The notes beneath the pieces are model-generated. The model had not been told where the DNA came from. It did not search any database and worked only from the letters and a program-made list of their open reading frames with translations. The position numbers and the translations under genes were made by a program. Shown here piece by piece: positions 9,559-18,146 of a DNA stretch of 29,096 bases (positions are counted from its first letter, which is position 1; each line of letters opens with the position of its first letter). This stretch comes from Branchiostoma floridae (taxonomy: Eukaryota; Chordata; Leptocardii; Amphioxiformes; Branchiostomatidae), in the NCBI RefSeq assembly GCF_000003815.2, contig NC_049987.1, positions 3,108,221-3,137,316 of the forward strand. The letters run 5' to 3'.

Positions 9559-9688
9559 GCGGGGGTTAGCGCGAACGCAGACCCCCACTATCATAAATTA
9601 CGCAGCCGAGTTACCCGCATTTGGGGTAATCGCAAAGGTCAAGCTGGCCGGGTGTGCAATGGCCAACCCTCGCTCTGGACGGACGTCC
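9559..9688 (-). pseudogene. U1: U1 snRNA copy 5, 3' part (split by LINE)
   Basis: The 3' part of U1, from about nucleotide 37 to the end: stem-loops II, III and IV and the Sm site are intact. The 5' part lies 3.07 kb away at 12757-12797. The break is in the 3' strand of stem-loop I, just after the U1-70K loop. Both parts otherwise match the intact copies. Confidence 0.93.
9684..9688 (-). repeat. Target-site duplication CGTCC, 3' side of LINE
   Basis: CGTCC here and at 12757-12761 flank the insert. The uninterrupted U1 has it once (GACGTCCTTCATG). The exact length is uncertain by a base. Confidence 0.7.
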
Positions 9689-9976
9689 CGTTTTTAATGG
9701 GGGTATAACAAAATCAAAAAAGAAAGAAAACTAGACAAGAGAGACAAGACGTTTTTTCACTGTTTTCATTTTTTTTTACATCATTTCAAAGAACATACAA
9801 GAGAAGAAGGAAAGAAAAAGGGATGTGTCAAGCTACCCACAACAGGTTACTTGTCCGCCGAGCTCCCACCAACCCACTCCTGCCAACTTGACACATCCAA
9901 ATAAAAAAGACATACGAAACGTACAAGACAGACAGTTCATACCAGACTGATACGACTACAGGGGGGAAGCAGGGGA
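9689..9976 (-). other. 3' UTR of the LINE
   Basis: Between the reverse transcriptase stop and the U1 junction. It is rich in A/T and pyrimidine tracts in sense and ends TTAAAAACG. No simple poly-A tail or microsatellite tail is present, which resembles target-specific LINEs more than L1. Confidence 0.7.
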
Positions 9977-12756
9977 TTAAAAGCGTAGTCGCAGTTTTCC
10001 CCCGTCGACCCTCGCCCACTGCACTGAGCACCACAGAGACATAAACGTTGTTTCGTTCAGACGTACAAAGTCAAGCTTTATTCTTGAGCGGAGGCACTCC
10101 TTGATGTATGGGACCATCTCGACATGAGTCGAAAAGGTCTTGTCAAAGAGTGCTTCACAACGTGAGGACCATATGCGTTTCCTCGCGACGGCCAGGGTGT
10201 AGGTGATAGCATCTATCTTGCATTTTTTCCATGAGGGTGGCAGGATGCCATAGATAACCATCTGTTTATTTATTCGGAAGTCTGACATGACCCACCTCCT
10301 GAGAAAACCCTCCACCCAAGTCCATGTTAGCAGCACTTCGCTGCAGTACCACATGGCGTGCTCTACAGTTTCGTGGCCTTTACAATTCTGCCTTGGACAA
10401 GTTCCCGAGCGAATGTAACCCCAGTTCGAGCAGAGCAGAGCATTCGTTTTGAGGGCGTGGTGTGCAACCAGCCATGCAGTGTCCTTCAGTCTGTTCTCCA
10501 GGAGTGGGTGTTGAACAGATTGGAAGGTTAATGGCCAGGGAACAGAACGCTTGTTAAGACAGACGCTTGGAACGTGAGCATCCTTCTTTAGAAGGCTGTC
10601 GTATAGAGACCGCGTAGTGCAACCGGGGTCCCACTTTTTAGAGGGGGATGCCTCTACGAGTTCAGATACCAGGGACTGTAGAGCTTTGTAGTGGGGAGGG
10701 GCATTCGGGGAGTGGGGCATGTTATTGGACCATGTTGACGGGTCGAAACGTCTAATGAAAATACCGAGCCAGTACCTGGCGAGCTGCACCCAAGGTAAGT
10801 CTTCCTGGGACATGATGTCCGAGAAAGGCCGACTGTACAGACATTTTGCCTTCTTTGCTATGTCGATTAGGCCCCAGCCGCCCTTCTCAGGAGGAAGGTA
10901 GATGGTATTTCGGCTGATCATCTCACGCTTTTTGTCCCAGAAAAAGGCGAACAATGCGGCATTGATTTCCTTCATGACCGAATCAGGAGGGGTGAACACC
11001 GACGCCAGGTACCACAGTTTGGCTGTGGCTAGAGAGTTTGCCACTGTCACTTTGCCTGTAAAGGAGAGGGATCTGGCTCCCCATCCTTGTAAGGTTTCAA
11101 CGAATTTGCGTTTACCTTCCTTCCAGTTGGTTAGGGGCATGTCAATGTTGCCAAAGACCCCACCAAGCAGACGGATGGACCCAGATGTCCATTTTATTTG
11201 TACAGGGGTGTCTGGTCTGTTTCTCCATTTCCCCAGCCATAACCCCTCACACTTGTCTAGGTTCAACATTGAGCCTGAGCCTCTGTTGTACAGCCCGACA
11301 AGGTCAAACAGCCTGACGATAGAGTCGTCTGATGTCAGGAAGGCAGAGTTATCATCTGCATACAGAGACATTTTGGCTTCGTAGCCGCCTGGGAGTTTTA
11401 CTCCATGCACCTCAGAGTCTTTGCGGACTGTCGCCGCAAACGGCTCAAGAGAGATTGCATACAACAGTGGCGAAAGTGGGCATCCCTGCCGCACTCCCCT
11501 TGTTAGGGCGAAGGGAGACGACAGGGAGCCATTCACCAAAACGGAACTGGAGATGTCGTTGTAAAGTATTGAAACCCACTTCCGAAAGGAAGGTCCAAAT
11601 CCCATTCGTGCGAGAGTCTGTTGTAGAAAGGAGATGTTGACACGGTCAAAGGCTTTTGCTTGATCAAGGGAGACAATAGCACATTCGATGTTATTGTTAT
11701 TTGCGTAAACAACTATGTCTCGTGTGAGTCTGAGGTTGCACTGGATCGACCTTCCTGGTACACCACAGGTTTGGTCCGGGTGCAACACCGACGCTATTAC
11801 AGACTGAAGGCGGTTATTAAGAACTTTAGTCAAAATTTTGTAGTCGGTGTTTAGGAGGGAGATTGGTCTCCTGTTCTTGGGGTCCAATTCGTCTCCCTTC
11901 TTTGGCAACAGTGTCAAAACCCCAAACTTCTGGCTGGAGGAAAGTTCTCCAGCATCAAGAGCTTCTTGAAACACCTTCAGGAGGTCGTCGGCAATCAGAT
12001 GCCAGAAGGTCGTGTAGAACTCTTTGGGTAGACCATCACTGCCCGGGCATTTATTATTTTGCATGCTGCGGACTGAGTTTAACATTTCGTCGGTTGAGAG
12101 AGGGGCCTCCAATGCTTGGGCCTCCTCTGGGGTCAATGTGTTTTCAAGGTTGTCACAAAGCTGGTCAGAGGCAACCGGGTCCACTGGTTCCTCAGCAAAC
12201 AGCTCTGCGTAGAATTCGTAGAAAACATTTGCGATTTCGTCATCCTCATGGACAACTTGTCCCATTGAGTCTCGTATGGCACAGATCCTTTTCTTCTTGC
12301 CGTTGGAAGCGGCCTGCTTTAGAAAGAAGGACGTGCACTTTTCCCCCTCCTCAAATTGTTTGATTCGGGATCTGACGATGGCGCCCTGAGCTTCAGAGGT
12401 TGCCAACTCTGACAGTGTGTCTTTCGTGGCCTTATATTGTCTCAGGACATCAGGTGAGACCGCACCAGCATTAAGCTGGTTGGTCAGATCCCCTAAAGTG
12501 TTGTTCAGTTGGTAACGAGCTTCTCTTTTGTCTTTGGCTATCTTACATGAGTGCTTAATAAACAAGGAGCGGGTTCGGTCTTTGACGTCATCCCACCAAG
12601 ATCTCAGGGAAGGGTAACCCAACTTCAAAGTCTGCCAGTCCTTGTAGGACGCAGTGAAGTCCGACTGGACTTCTTTGTTCTTTAGGATGGAAACATTGCA
12701 CTTCCACATGGAAGACTTCTTTTTAGCTGTTGGAAGCACATCGATTCCCACACAAT
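9689..12756 (-). mobile_element. 5'-truncated L1/Tx1-type non-LTR retrotransposon inserted in U1 stem-loop I
   Basis: A 3068-bp insert lies precisely within a U1 gene, in the same sense as U1, flanked by a ~5-bp duplication. It contains the reverse transcriptase frame and a ~290-bp 3' UTR ending ATTAAAAACG, with no long poly-A. The 5' end falls within the linker between the expected AP-like endonuclease and the reverse transcriptase, so the insertion is 5' truncated, as is common for LINEs. The frame is still fully open, which suggests a recent event. Related Tx1-group elements are known to target 5S rRNA, tRNA and U2 snRNA genes, which makes a U1 target plausible. One copy cannot prove specificity. 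Confidence 0.9.
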
Positions 12757-12766
12757 CGTCCTTCAT
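9977..12766 (-). CDS. LINE ORF2-type reverse transcriptase (N-terminally truncated, ~929 aa)
   Basis: Open without stops. Counting two residues upstream of the ATG at 12764-12766, a linker with W59-W60 comes first. The reverse transcriptase spans about 235-500: CPGSDGLP at 242-249, LPKKGDELDPKN then RRPISLLNTDYKIL at 289-314, motif A SLDQAKAFD around D370, RGVRQGCPLSPLLY at 425-438, and catalytic YADD at 471-474. A C-terminal CCHC knuckle is C792-x4-C797-x7-H805-x4-C810, as in L1/Tx1 ORF2. The LLNTDYKIL wording points to the L1/Tx1 side of LINEs. The endonuclease domain is missing. The first ATG lies inside the U1 sequence, in frame. In the family this protein copies its RNA at a nicked target. 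This copy should not be able to retrotranspose by itself. Confidence 0.92.
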   Translation of the reverse strand: MKDDCVGIDVLPTAKKKSSMWKCNVSILKNKEVQSDFTASYKDWQTLKLGYPSLRSWWDDVKDRTRSLFIKHSCKIAKDKREARYQLNNTLGDLTNQLNAGAVSPDVLRQYKATKDTLSELATSEAQGAIVRSRIKQFEEGEKCTSFFLKQAASNGKKKRICAIRDSMGQVVHEDDEIANVFYEFYAELFAEEPVDPVASDQLCDNLENTLTPEEAQALEAPLSTDEMLNSVRSMQNNKCPGSDGLPKEFYTTFWHLIADDLLKVFQEALDAGELSSSQKFGVLTLLPKKGDELDPKNRRPISLLNTDYKILTKVLNNRLQSVIASVLHPDQTCGVPGRSIQCNLRLTRDIVVYANNNNIECAIVSLDQAKAFDRVNISFLQQTLARMGFGPSFRKWVSILYNDISSSVLVNGSLSSPFALTRGVRQGCPLSPLLYAISLEPFAATVRKDSEVHGVKLPGGYEAKMSLYADDNSAFLTSDDSIVRLFDLVGLYNRGSGSMLNLDKCEGLWLGKWRNRPDTPVQIKWTSGSIRLLGGVFGNIDMPLTNWKEGKRKFVETLQGWGARSLSFTGKVTVANSLATAKLWYLASVFTPPDSVMKEINAALFAFFWDKKREMISRNTIYLPPEKGGWGLIDIAKKAKCLYSRPFSDIMSQEDLPWVQLARYWLGIFIRRFDPSTWSNNMPHSPNAPPHYKALQSLVSELVEASPSKKWDPGCTTRSLYDSLLKKDAHVPSVCLNKRSVPWPLTFQSVQHPLLENRLKDTAWLVAHHALKTNALLCSNWGYIRSGTCPRQNCKGHETVEHAMWYCSEVLLTWTWVEGFLRRWVMSDFRINKQMVIYGILPPSWKKCKIDAITYTLAVARKRIWSSRCEALFDKTFSTHVEMVPYIKECLRSRIKLDFVRLNETTFMSLWCSVQWARVDGGKLRLRF

Positions 12767-12797
12767 GATCAACGTGCCATCTCTGCCAGGTAAGTAT
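12757..12797 (-). pseudogene. U1: U1 snRNA copy 5, 5' part
   Basis: U1 nucleotides 1 to about 41: 5' end ATACTTACCTGG and loop I GATCATGAAGG. Its promoter region (12798-12890) is intact, so transcription could still start here and run into the LINE. Confidence 0.93.
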
Positions 12798-13565
12798 GCT
12801 GTCTAGCGGCTTGTCTGTGTTGCACGTGACGTAGAAGCCGCGATTCTGGCTGTGGTGCATTGAACAAGGACACAACTTTCCAATTTCCTTACGATATTTC
12901 TTTCCATAAACGCCAGTAGGCTTGCCCTCTGACGCCACAATCGACAAGACTTTATATTTGCCGTTAAAAACGTTACCGTAGACAGGTGACGATTGACCCG
13001 CCTCTTAGTAAAATGGTTCATGCTTGTGCATTACAGGTTCACGGGTATAGGCGGTGAAGCGTCATGGTAAATATCCCCCCCCCCCCCCTTAGCCACACGC
13101 TCACACACGAATATAGTGCGTATTAAAAATCGAAGCCCTCGATGTTCATGTATCGACTGTAGTGAAGTTTCATGGTGTAAGTTAGTTTTCCATCGACGGT
13201 AGCGTAGAAATGATTTAAACAAACAAGGTTGGAGGAATGAATGGGCAAAAAGCTAGACTTGCTAGACTGCATTGCACTACCGTACGTTCCACCCCACCAT
13301 CTACGCTCACACACGAAATGCCTACGAATCCTTGTTTACCCCTTAAGATTTGGTTCCGTAGAGCGAGTGCGTTATGTACTCACCTCTGCGATGGATATAT
13401 TTTGTTTCTCTAGCTTTTCCTTTCTTAATCAATACTGTGGGCGCCTAAACGCGGATTGGGACCTTTCCGTAAAGAAGTCCGGGCGTGCGGAGTGATCCGT
13501 GTGACGCGGAGGCAACGTAACTAATGTATGTATGTTTCAAACAAAAGATACACAAAGCTTGTCCA

Positions 13566-13746
13566 TGTAAGAAGTCAGAGGGGCGAGTAGAACAGAAATA
13601 AACAATATATACAAACATCCCGACCGACCCGGGAATCGAACCCGGGTCCTTAGGATCACAACACCAGCGGTCTAACTGATCGAGCCAAAAGCCTGACAGG
13701 CGTTTGGCATGGCCAGTTAGCACTACTTAAACCCCCCACTGTTACA
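13566..13746 (-). repeat. TRIM 3' LTR
   Basis: 181 bp, TGTAACAG at its start and TTCTTACA at its end in sense. It is preceded in sense by the purine tract at 13747-13768. Its 3' end joins U1-unit sequence directly. Confidence 0.9.
13618..13686 (-). promoter_or_regulatory. tRNA-like segment (A/B-box-like) inside the TRIM LTR
   Basis: In sense it contains GGCTCGATCAGTTAGACCGC, which resembles a tRNA D arm, then CTGGTGTTGTGATCC, which resembles the anticodon arm of tRNA-Thr(TGT), and then CCCGGGTTCGATTCCCGGG, a perfect T arm with a B box (GTTCGATTC). The acceptor and anticodon stems do not pair, so it is not a tRNA. The same segment is in all three LTR copies (6089-6157, 13618-13686, 13908-13976). 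It could act as an internal RNA polymerase III promoter. Confidence 0.65.
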
Positions 13747-13768
13747 CTACTCCCCCTCTTCTTCTCAA
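13747..13768 (-). other. TRIM polypurine tract
   Basis: In sense, GAGAAGAAGAGGGGGAGTAG sits immediately before the 3' LTR. This is the expected plus-strand primer site. Confidence 0.85.
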
Positions 13769-13839
13769 GATTCGTCCTCGAATCTCCAAGTTCGAGCACC
13801 CTGTGGGCAGGCACATCACCGGCCTGTTATCCACCAGGG

Positions 13840-13854
13840 CCACGTTGGGCGCCA
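13840..13854 (-). other. TRIM primer-binding site for tRNA-Lys
   Basis: In sense TGGCGCCCAACGTGG follows the 5' LTR by one base. It is complementary to the last 15 nt of tRNA-Lys(CTT) including CCA. Confidence 0.9.
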
Positions 13855-13855
13855 A

Positions 13856-14036
13856 TGTAAGAAGTCAGAGGGGCGAGTAGAACAGAAATAAACAATATAT
13901 ACAAACATCCCGACCGACCCGGGAATCGAACCCGGGTCCTTAGGATCACAACACCAGCGGTCTAACTGATCGAGCCAAAAGCCTGACAGGCGTTTGGCAT
14001 GGCCAGTTAGCACTACTTAAACCCCCCACTGTTACA
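13856..14036 (-). repeat. TRIM 5' LTR
   Basis: Apparently identical to the 3' LTR, which implies recent insertion. It carries the same tRNA-like segment at 13908-13976. Confidence 0.9.
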
Positions 14037-15611
14037 AAATGTTTTCATTGTTTGTTTGTGGCGGGACGCAGTACATTTGCCTAAGGCTAGGTGGCGCTAT
14101 TCTTCAAGCAAATGTAGATTCATGTACGATTTGGGGAATTGGTTTGGGGATTAGACCCTACTTATTATACTGTTCGTAGAAATAATTTACTTAAAAGACG
14201 AGCAAAAGACGAACCAGTGGTTACCAGTTACTCCGAGGATAGCACAATTCCATGTTTAGTATATTGTCTCCTATGTCATTTCACAACTTGATTTCCCCAG
14301 AAAAACAACATAGACAAGTCATCAGTATGGGGAGACAAGTCGACACCTGGTCTACGCCGGTCCCGAGGAGGCGTTCTCCTTTAGGATCAGTTCCCATTTC
14401 CTTCCTACTGTAATATGGCCAAGTTAAGTTTTAGTAGTGACTATATTGATCCTCACCATCATTGACATCATCAGTGTCTATCATCATGTGATCTTTGAGA
14501 ATCCTGGAAAGGCCACATATACAATGTACTTTCCAAGTTCCATCCATCAAACGACCATCACGAAGACATGTTGTACTGTAAGGGTGCCTGTAAGCGCCTC
14601 CTAGATTATTTTACAGGTACATGTACTTCAGTCTGTACAATTTTGTCAAATGTTACAATCTGTGATATCCAGCTCTGTAAATATTTGACAAACAAACATC
14701 ATAGTGACAGTGGAAGTGGTCATTGTTTCTGAAGAAAGCCACGGTAAAAAGTTGAAAGTTTAGCATTGCACCATGATTACTAACAACACAGATGAGCTTC
14801 CATGATAATCATAATAACAATTTGGCATTTGGTTGTGGATTAAAAAGTTGGTATATATATGGCATAGGTCAGTATGACATTCAACAAGGGCAAGATACAA
14901 ATACGTAAAAAGATCTAATGAAATCCTTTGCTCTGGCTCCGTGTAGACAGGACAATGGGCCTGTTTAATGTATAGCCAAGCCAACCCCGAACATTTGCCA
15001 GAATATTTAGTAAAATGTTCCTTGTAGTTTGCACAGACCTTGTATTTTGCACCTTACTATATAATGTAGTTATTATAACTTTTGTGACTTACATATATGC
15101 TCTTCACACTAAGTATTGTATAACGGTAGATGAGTCTAGATCTAGCTTGTATTTTTAAGTTCACAAAATGCACAATAGAATTGATGAAAACCACATTGTT
15201 CAAACAGTGTATATTTTCTGACTTATATATACATCAAGTCACATTGTATATATCAAATATCAGATTTGGTTACTAATACCATTATCAAAGGATACATTGT
15301 AGTGGAATTCACTTTAAGTAAATATATATCTTAATCAATTTTGTTTAACTTGAAAACTAACAACTTTGCATTTCTGGAGCATATTCTCAACATAATCCCA
15401 CAAGACCATCCAAGGTCCATTTACTGCGTAATCATAAATGGCCATCAGACTATCATTTGACTATCATACTTACTTACTTAAACTTATTTACTAGCATAAT
15501 GGTACATGTACTTTGCTAGTTTTTGCTTCTGAAATAATGTGTCAAATCAAATGGGAAAAATCAATTGGGAATCAAGTTCTTGAACAAAAAAGTCGTTCTG
15601 ATTAAATAGTA
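14037..15611. other. Intergenic DNA without recognised genes
   Basis: AT-rich non-repetitive sequence. Short frames here have no recognisable domain. It marks the end of the U1 array; no further unit sequence occurs to the right. Confidence 0.5.
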
Positions 15612-15616
15612 TAAAT

Positions 15617-15954
15617 CAGGGTTGTACAAGTGCCCTAACCCCATAGCAAGTGAAAGAGCTGATCGGGCAAGTGCATGACTATGGTACCCCACTTACCCCA
15701 TTGGGCAAGTAAAATTTTTCCATTGAGTGAGGTTTTGATATACTAATATCACTTTCTACAGTCATGACATCAAGCATTGGTCAACATAGAAAAATAAGGG
15801 CAATAATAAGAATTCCATTGCTGGAAGTGGGAATGCATATAAATGTAAATTTGAATTTTGGGCAAGTGAAAAGTTGGTTCAGGCAAGTAAATCTTTTATT
15901 CACTTGCCCAATAGGACAAGTGAATTTTAGAAACAGAAAACTTGTCCAACCCTG
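15617..15954. mobile_element. MITE with CAGGGTTG termini (338 bp)
   Basis: Termini CAGGGTTGTACAAGT and the inverse of ACTTGTCCAACCCTG form a ~15-bp terminal inverted repeat with one mismatch. It is flanked by TAAAT at 15612-15616 and 15955-15959. Several internal GGGCAAGTG / CACTTGCCC motifs occur in both orientations. No coding potential. CAGGG termini are common in hAT-like elements, but the 5-bp duplication is shorter than the usual 8 bp, so the superfamily is open. Confidence 0.75.
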
Positions 15955-16170
15955 TAAATCAATAATCAAGCACAGAATACCACTACATTTAGTTTCTTAT
16001 CTCATGGAAAACAGATCAAGATCTCCACGAGTGAAAGAGTCAAGACAACATTCCCACCAATTGGTCTCTTCTCTAAATCCTGGCAAGAGTCCCAATGCAT
16101 AAATCTGCATGTGATGAATCTGTATGTTCACAACTTGGAAGGCAGTCCAAAGTGAAATCGTGAACTTTTT

Positions 16171-17879
16171 CTACTTCTTGGAGTCTTTTGAACTAGAGTC
16201 TTGACTTAACCCAGCGACAGTGAAGGGTTTCCCCTCTCGGCTGGCCCTGCTGCTCATCTCCTGCTCAATGTTCATCCTCAGCTCCTTCTCCAGACCCTGA
16301 AGAAAGTCATATCAATCTCTTTAGGATGCTTAGTGGCTGTTTCTTCTAAACAAGTTCGGATTTCTTAAGTTGTTTTTTTTTTTTACTTTTTTGAGAAAAG
16401 ATGTACTTATACTTATACTCAACTAAGGATACAGATATCAGTTATGATTGTCTTATTCTATGTTCTTATTGGCTTGATTTATATCAGTTACATGTACCAA
16501 ATACTGGAGAGGTTGAGAAACTGGAGAATCATTAAACAAGAGCATAAAATGTAATCTAAGGTCATAGTAAATATAATGCACAAAGTATTGTACTTACCTT
16601 TTGAAGCTTGACTGCCTGAACAATCTTGTTCTTCTTTGGAGCAATCTGCCGGGCTAGTAGAAAAGACAAAAAGACAAAGAATCAGCACTCAGTATAGAAG
16701 CACCATAACAATGCCAATAGCACCAAAGAAGGAATTCAAAATGTCGCGTAAACAATTTTCTACTTCTCTCAATGCTGTATTACTGTCGTGTTATGCTGAC
16801 AAAATGCTACCAAAACAAAGTGGAAGCACAGTGAAGTCCAACAATTTGGTATTTTGCCCTACTTACACCAACACCCATATGACTTTATTATATATAAGCA
16901 TTATACTTCTGTATATCCAGCTGACTAGCCATCTGGTCCAGGCCTATTGGTTGAGGGGTTATGGTGTTGGGTTAGTAAGCTGACAATGACCAGGTAAGGA
17001 GGGTTGAGATGGTGCAGCGTCCTGCTCCGTTACCAACAATACCTGCTCTGCTACCGCGCTTATCAACCAACTGGTCCTGGCGACTCTATGCTGCACCAAC
17101 CACAAGCTACACGCTATCGCGAGTAAGTCCAACTTTGTTCTATATACTATAATATAGGCTTGTTCTTCCCTCGCACCATCAAGGAGTGGAGTGATCTAGC
17201 CTGGTGTGGCAGAGGCCATGGGGTCTCTCTCCCAGGTCAAACTAGCCTGGTCAGTTAGTGGTGCTGTATCTATATCATAATTATAATAAGTTAGGTGTGA
17301 TGGGTCGTACGGTGTAATGTAACTAGCTGCTGCCGCGCCGCGTGCCTGTGAAGCTGGTGTGTTATGCCGAACGCCGGTTATACCGGCTATATATAGCCGG
17401 TATTTTTGGATACCCTTCAGAGTAACACACCAGCTTCTCAGGCACGAAGCAGCTGGCTATATTACACTGAACAACCTGTCACACCTAACCTTTGTACACA
17501 TCTATTTACAATTGTTCTTTAAAACTAAATTGAGGCGAGTCTAAGCTTAAGTTAACGATAAAGAAACCCTGGTCTGACCCTCCAGCATACTAATATAACA
17601 CCATAACCGCTTAGCCAAAAGGTGCATAGAATGGACTGGTCAGTTGGTGGCACTTTTACATCATTTGTATAAAATGAATTCAATTTTTAAGTTGCCCCCC
17701 TCCCTATTTGCTTTCGGCTACATTATTGTTCCACTACAAAAATACTGCCCTGTAAAAGAAGAATCCTTCTCCAGTCACTTACCTCCTTTCTTGGGACCTA
17801 AGGGTTTCTTTGGGCGCTGCTTCTGCTTCTTAGCGCCCGCTGGAAGCTTGGTCTTCACTTTCAGCTTTCCCTGCGCCAT
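16171..17879 (-). CDS. C19orf53: C19orf53 homologue (UPF0390 / Leydig cell tumor 10 kDa protein), 3 exons, 92 aa
   Basis: Exons on the - strand are 17783-17879 (start ATG), 16598-16653 and 16171-16296 (stop TAG). All junctions are GT-AG with good donors (GTAAGT, GTAAGTA). The product begins MAQGKLKVKTKLPAG, continues RQIAPKKNKIVQAVKLQK in exon 2 and GLEKELRMNIEQEM in exon 3, and ends in a Ser/Lys tail. The human protein has MAQGQRKFQ..., [20 protein letters not shown] and IRKKIEHDV at the same places and is 99 aa. It is a small, very basic, probably nuclear or nucleolar protein of poorly known function. Intron 1 (16654-17782) holds a 200-bp hairpin. It diverges from the transporter gene across a 267-bp gap, so a shared promoter is likely. 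It appears intact. Confidence 0.88.
16947..16983. repeat. tRNA-like SINE fragment, inverted partner at 17583-17618
   Basis: TTGGTTGAGGGGTTATGGTG and the following bases match the reverse complement of 17583-17618 over ~36 bp with few differences. The wording resembles the D-arm to anticodon part of tRNA-derived SINEs. Both lie in intron 1 of the C19orf53 homologue, in opposite directions. Confidence 0.5.
17290..17489. repeat. 200-bp imperfect palindrome in intron 1
   Basis: The centre ATACCGGCTATATATAGCCG (17380 onward) belongs to a perfect 24-bp palindrome at 17380-17403. Further out, GAAGCTGGTGTGTTA pairs with TAACACACCAGCTTC, GTGCCTG with CAGGCAC, AGCTGCT with AGCAGCT, GTGTAAT with ATTACAC, and GTTAGGTGTGA with the CACACCTAAC side. 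It is a transcribed fold-back or MITE-like element with no coding capacity. Confidence 0.8.
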
Positions 17880-18146
17880 GCTGCTCAGACGAATTCCAAA
17901 GAGGAATCAGTCCACCTTATAAGAGGTAAGAGACAAAATTTTTCACCTAATTTTCAGTTGTAGAGCTCATACTAACCAACGTAAAATAATTTAATACCCC
18001 AAACTACTTGTATTACAAATATTTCTTGACATTATTTGTGGAAAATGTTTGCTTGTATGCTAACAGAAATCATAATTTTTATTCTATTTTAGAGCACTCC
18101 CCGTTTGAGTAAGTGGTAGAGTTCTATGACCCTCCATTGACCCAAC
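17880..18146. promoter_or_regulatory. Putative bidirectional promoter between C19orf53 homologue and SLC35F-like gene
   Basis: Only 267 bp separate the two divergent ATG codons, so both 5' UTRs and the promoter must lie here unless upstream non-coding exons exist. AT-rich, with no clear TATA box or CpG-rich core. Confidence 0.5.

Larger units (their letters stand above)
7478..13565 (-). repeat. Right block of U1 array in inverse orientation, interrupted by a LINE
   Basis: The units match the left block but read on -. Array sequence covers 7478-9688 and 12757-13565 (about 2.4 units), with a 3.07-kb insertion between. Spacing of equivalent points is 1277 bp (7478 and 8755). The block starts partway through a unit at CACGAATATAG and ends partway through another at TCCA (13562-13565), next to a TRIM LTR. 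Confidence 0.95.
13566..14036 (-). mobile_element. TRIM: miniature LTR retrotransposon (471 bp)
   Basis: Two 181-bp direct repeats, apparently identical (13566-13746 and 13856-14036), surround 109 bp. In sense (- strand) the order is LTR, T, primer-binding site, short non-coding interior, polypurine tract, LTR. No coding capacity exists, so it must be moved in trans. Termini TGTAACAGTGG match the gypsy-type LTR at 3556-4225. The flanks do not show a duplication: TCCA on the U1 side (13562-13565) and AAAT on the other. Confidence 0.9.

Noticed and set aside
11863-12363. 166-codon + strand frame within the LINE
   Set aside because: It is the antisense shadow of the reverse transcriptase frame.
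1-13565. CRISPR or other short-spacer array
   Set aside because: Units are 1.28 kb with identical interiors and a eukaryotic snRNA gene; there are no short repeats with unique spacers.
13618-13686. True tRNA-Thr gene on the - strand
   Set aside because: The T arm is perfect, but the acceptor and anticodon stems do not pair.
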